DNA from: Scenedesmus sp. ARA3 | Taxonomy: Eukaryota; Chlorophyta; Chlorophyceae; Sphaeropleales; Scenedesmaceae | Assembly: GCA_004335835.1 (NCBI GenBank) | Contig: RWJK01000100.1 | Location: 370 to 23,570 of the forward strand | Length of the DNA: 23,201 nucleotides | Direction: 5' to 3' | Shown here: positions 22,497-23,201 of the stretch, in pieces | Position numbering within the stretch: position 1 is the stretch's first letter | Layout of the letters: each line of letters opens with the position of its first letter | Notes under the pieces: model-generated | Told to the model about the DNA's origin: nothing | The model's input: only the letters and a program-made list of their open reading frames with translations | The model's database searches: none | Position numbers and translations under genes: made by a program

Positions 22497-23143
22497 ATGG
22501 AACTGTTCAATACTGAGCGACAAAATCCTGGACGTCTTGACAAGGCGGTGTCAACGATCCTATGCGACAGAGAAGCTGCTGCCGAAGCACCGCCTCAAGA
22601 CAACAGCAGTAGCAGCAATATCCTAGGGCTGGCCCGCCATCGCAGCTATCAATGGTGTGAGCACTGCAACACCTGGAAGCTGGACAATGCCTTGCGGGTG
22701 AGTTTCAAACCCATGGCACGGTAGTTTGCAGCATGCATTACTCTTGCGTCATTATGGTTGTGCTGGCTGCCAGCCACGCGCAGCATGTGATCCCTGCACG
22801 CTGTCATGTCAAGCATTAAGCAAATGCAAGCAGTGCTGACACATAAGCACTGGTAATGCAGCACAGCAGGCTTGCATCATCCCAGGCACGCTTGACTCTG
22901 CCCTCATGGTGCATCATGCCTGCAGGCCCCTACAGCATGCCTCCCGCTTGTCGCCTGACCAACCATCTGCCGCGTCACCATGCCTGCCTATCCACTGTGC
23001 CTGTCTCCCCTGCTGCTGCAGTACATCGCCAAGGCCACCCTCACCCATTCCATCAACAGAACCGCGCTGCCCATTGAAGTGAAGCTCTCCACACGCTACG
23101 CCTGCTTCACATGCGGCGACTGCAGCACCAGCACCCGCAGCAG

Positions 23144-23201
<58 letters not shown>
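22497..23201 (+). CDS. Gene D: unrecognised Cys-containing protein, 3'-truncated by the window end
   Basis: Exon 1 is 22497-22697 (67 codons), starting at ATGGAACTGTTC and ending CGG at a GTGAGT donor, phase 0. Exon 2 opens after CTGCTGCAG at 23022 and stays open to the window end (60 codons). Upstream frame extends past this ATG without another ATG, so 22497 is the best start. Exon 1 ends YQWCEHCNTWKLDNALR. Exon 2 starts YIAKATLTHSINRTALPIEV and includes CFTCGDC before a Ser/Thr stretch and poly-Gln. The CxxC pairs (CEHC, CFTC) suggest a metal-binding site, but I do not recognise the family. The 324-nt intron holds no other obvious exon. Confidence 0.6.
23145..23201 (+). repeat. (CAG)19 or longer, encoding poly-Gln in gene D
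   Basis: An uninterrupted CAG run reaches the last base of the window, in the Gln frame of exon 2. It is the longest triplet tract here; its true length lies beyond the window. Confidence 0.9.

Overview
This window looks like nuclear DNA of a chlorophyte green alga, most like the Chlorophyceae (Scenedesmaceae or Chlamydomonas relatives). The reasons are: GC-rich coding exons split by many short introns with GTGAG donors and (T)GCAG acceptors; CAG/CTG/AGC triplet runs that read as poly-Gln, poly-Ser, poly-Ala and poly-Leu; a TGTAA poly(A) signal downstream of a stop codon; and a C-terminal algal-type MYND finger. There is no bacterial operon, phage or plasmid architecture. The open frames are mostly single exons, so I rebuilt genes by joining frames at consensus splice sites with matching phase. 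All models are inference from sequence and lack transcript support. || Layout. (1) 1-1766: two tandem arrays, a 62-bp satellite (about 6.5 copies) and a ~79-bp minisatellite (about 13 copies). (2) 1741-8830, minus strand: gene A, about 13 exons, an Ala/Gln/Ser-rich protein whose C-terminal part resembles a 3'-5' exonuclease (DEDD/RNase D-type) fold with apparently lost catalytic residues. Its introns carry a perfect 4 x 20-bp array and a ~148-bp tandem duplication that repeats a splice acceptor. (3) 8831-10471: intergenic. (4) 10516-15734, minus strand: gene B, the best-resolved gene, 10 exons and 1090 codons plus stop. It encodes a signal peptide, five membrane spans, a Cys-rich first cytoplasmic loop, heavily N-glycosylatable outer loops and a Gly/Tyr/Gln-rich tail, which is the topology of prominin/tweety pentaspan proteins. 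(5) 15735-16122: compact divergent promoter region. (6) 16123-21554, plus strand: gene C, 9 exons, about 998 residues, Gln/Ser/Ala-rich, ending in a MYND zinc finger. A degenerate second copy of the MYND exon lies in its penultimate intron. (7) 21555-22496: 3' flank and intergenic DNA with a short 3-copy repeat. (8) 22497-23201, plus strand: gene D, two exons of an unrecognised Cys-containing protein that runs off the window inside a (CAG)19 tract. || How the genes relate. Nothing suggests a shared pathway, as expected for eukaryotic neighbours; the only structural link is the divergent pair B/C, which may share regulatory DNA. The most interesting items are the algal pentaspan prominin-like protein, the exonuclease-like domain that looks catalytically dead, the decayed MYND exon duplicate, and tandem repeats that touch gene structure (a stop codon and a splice acceptor lying inside repeat units).
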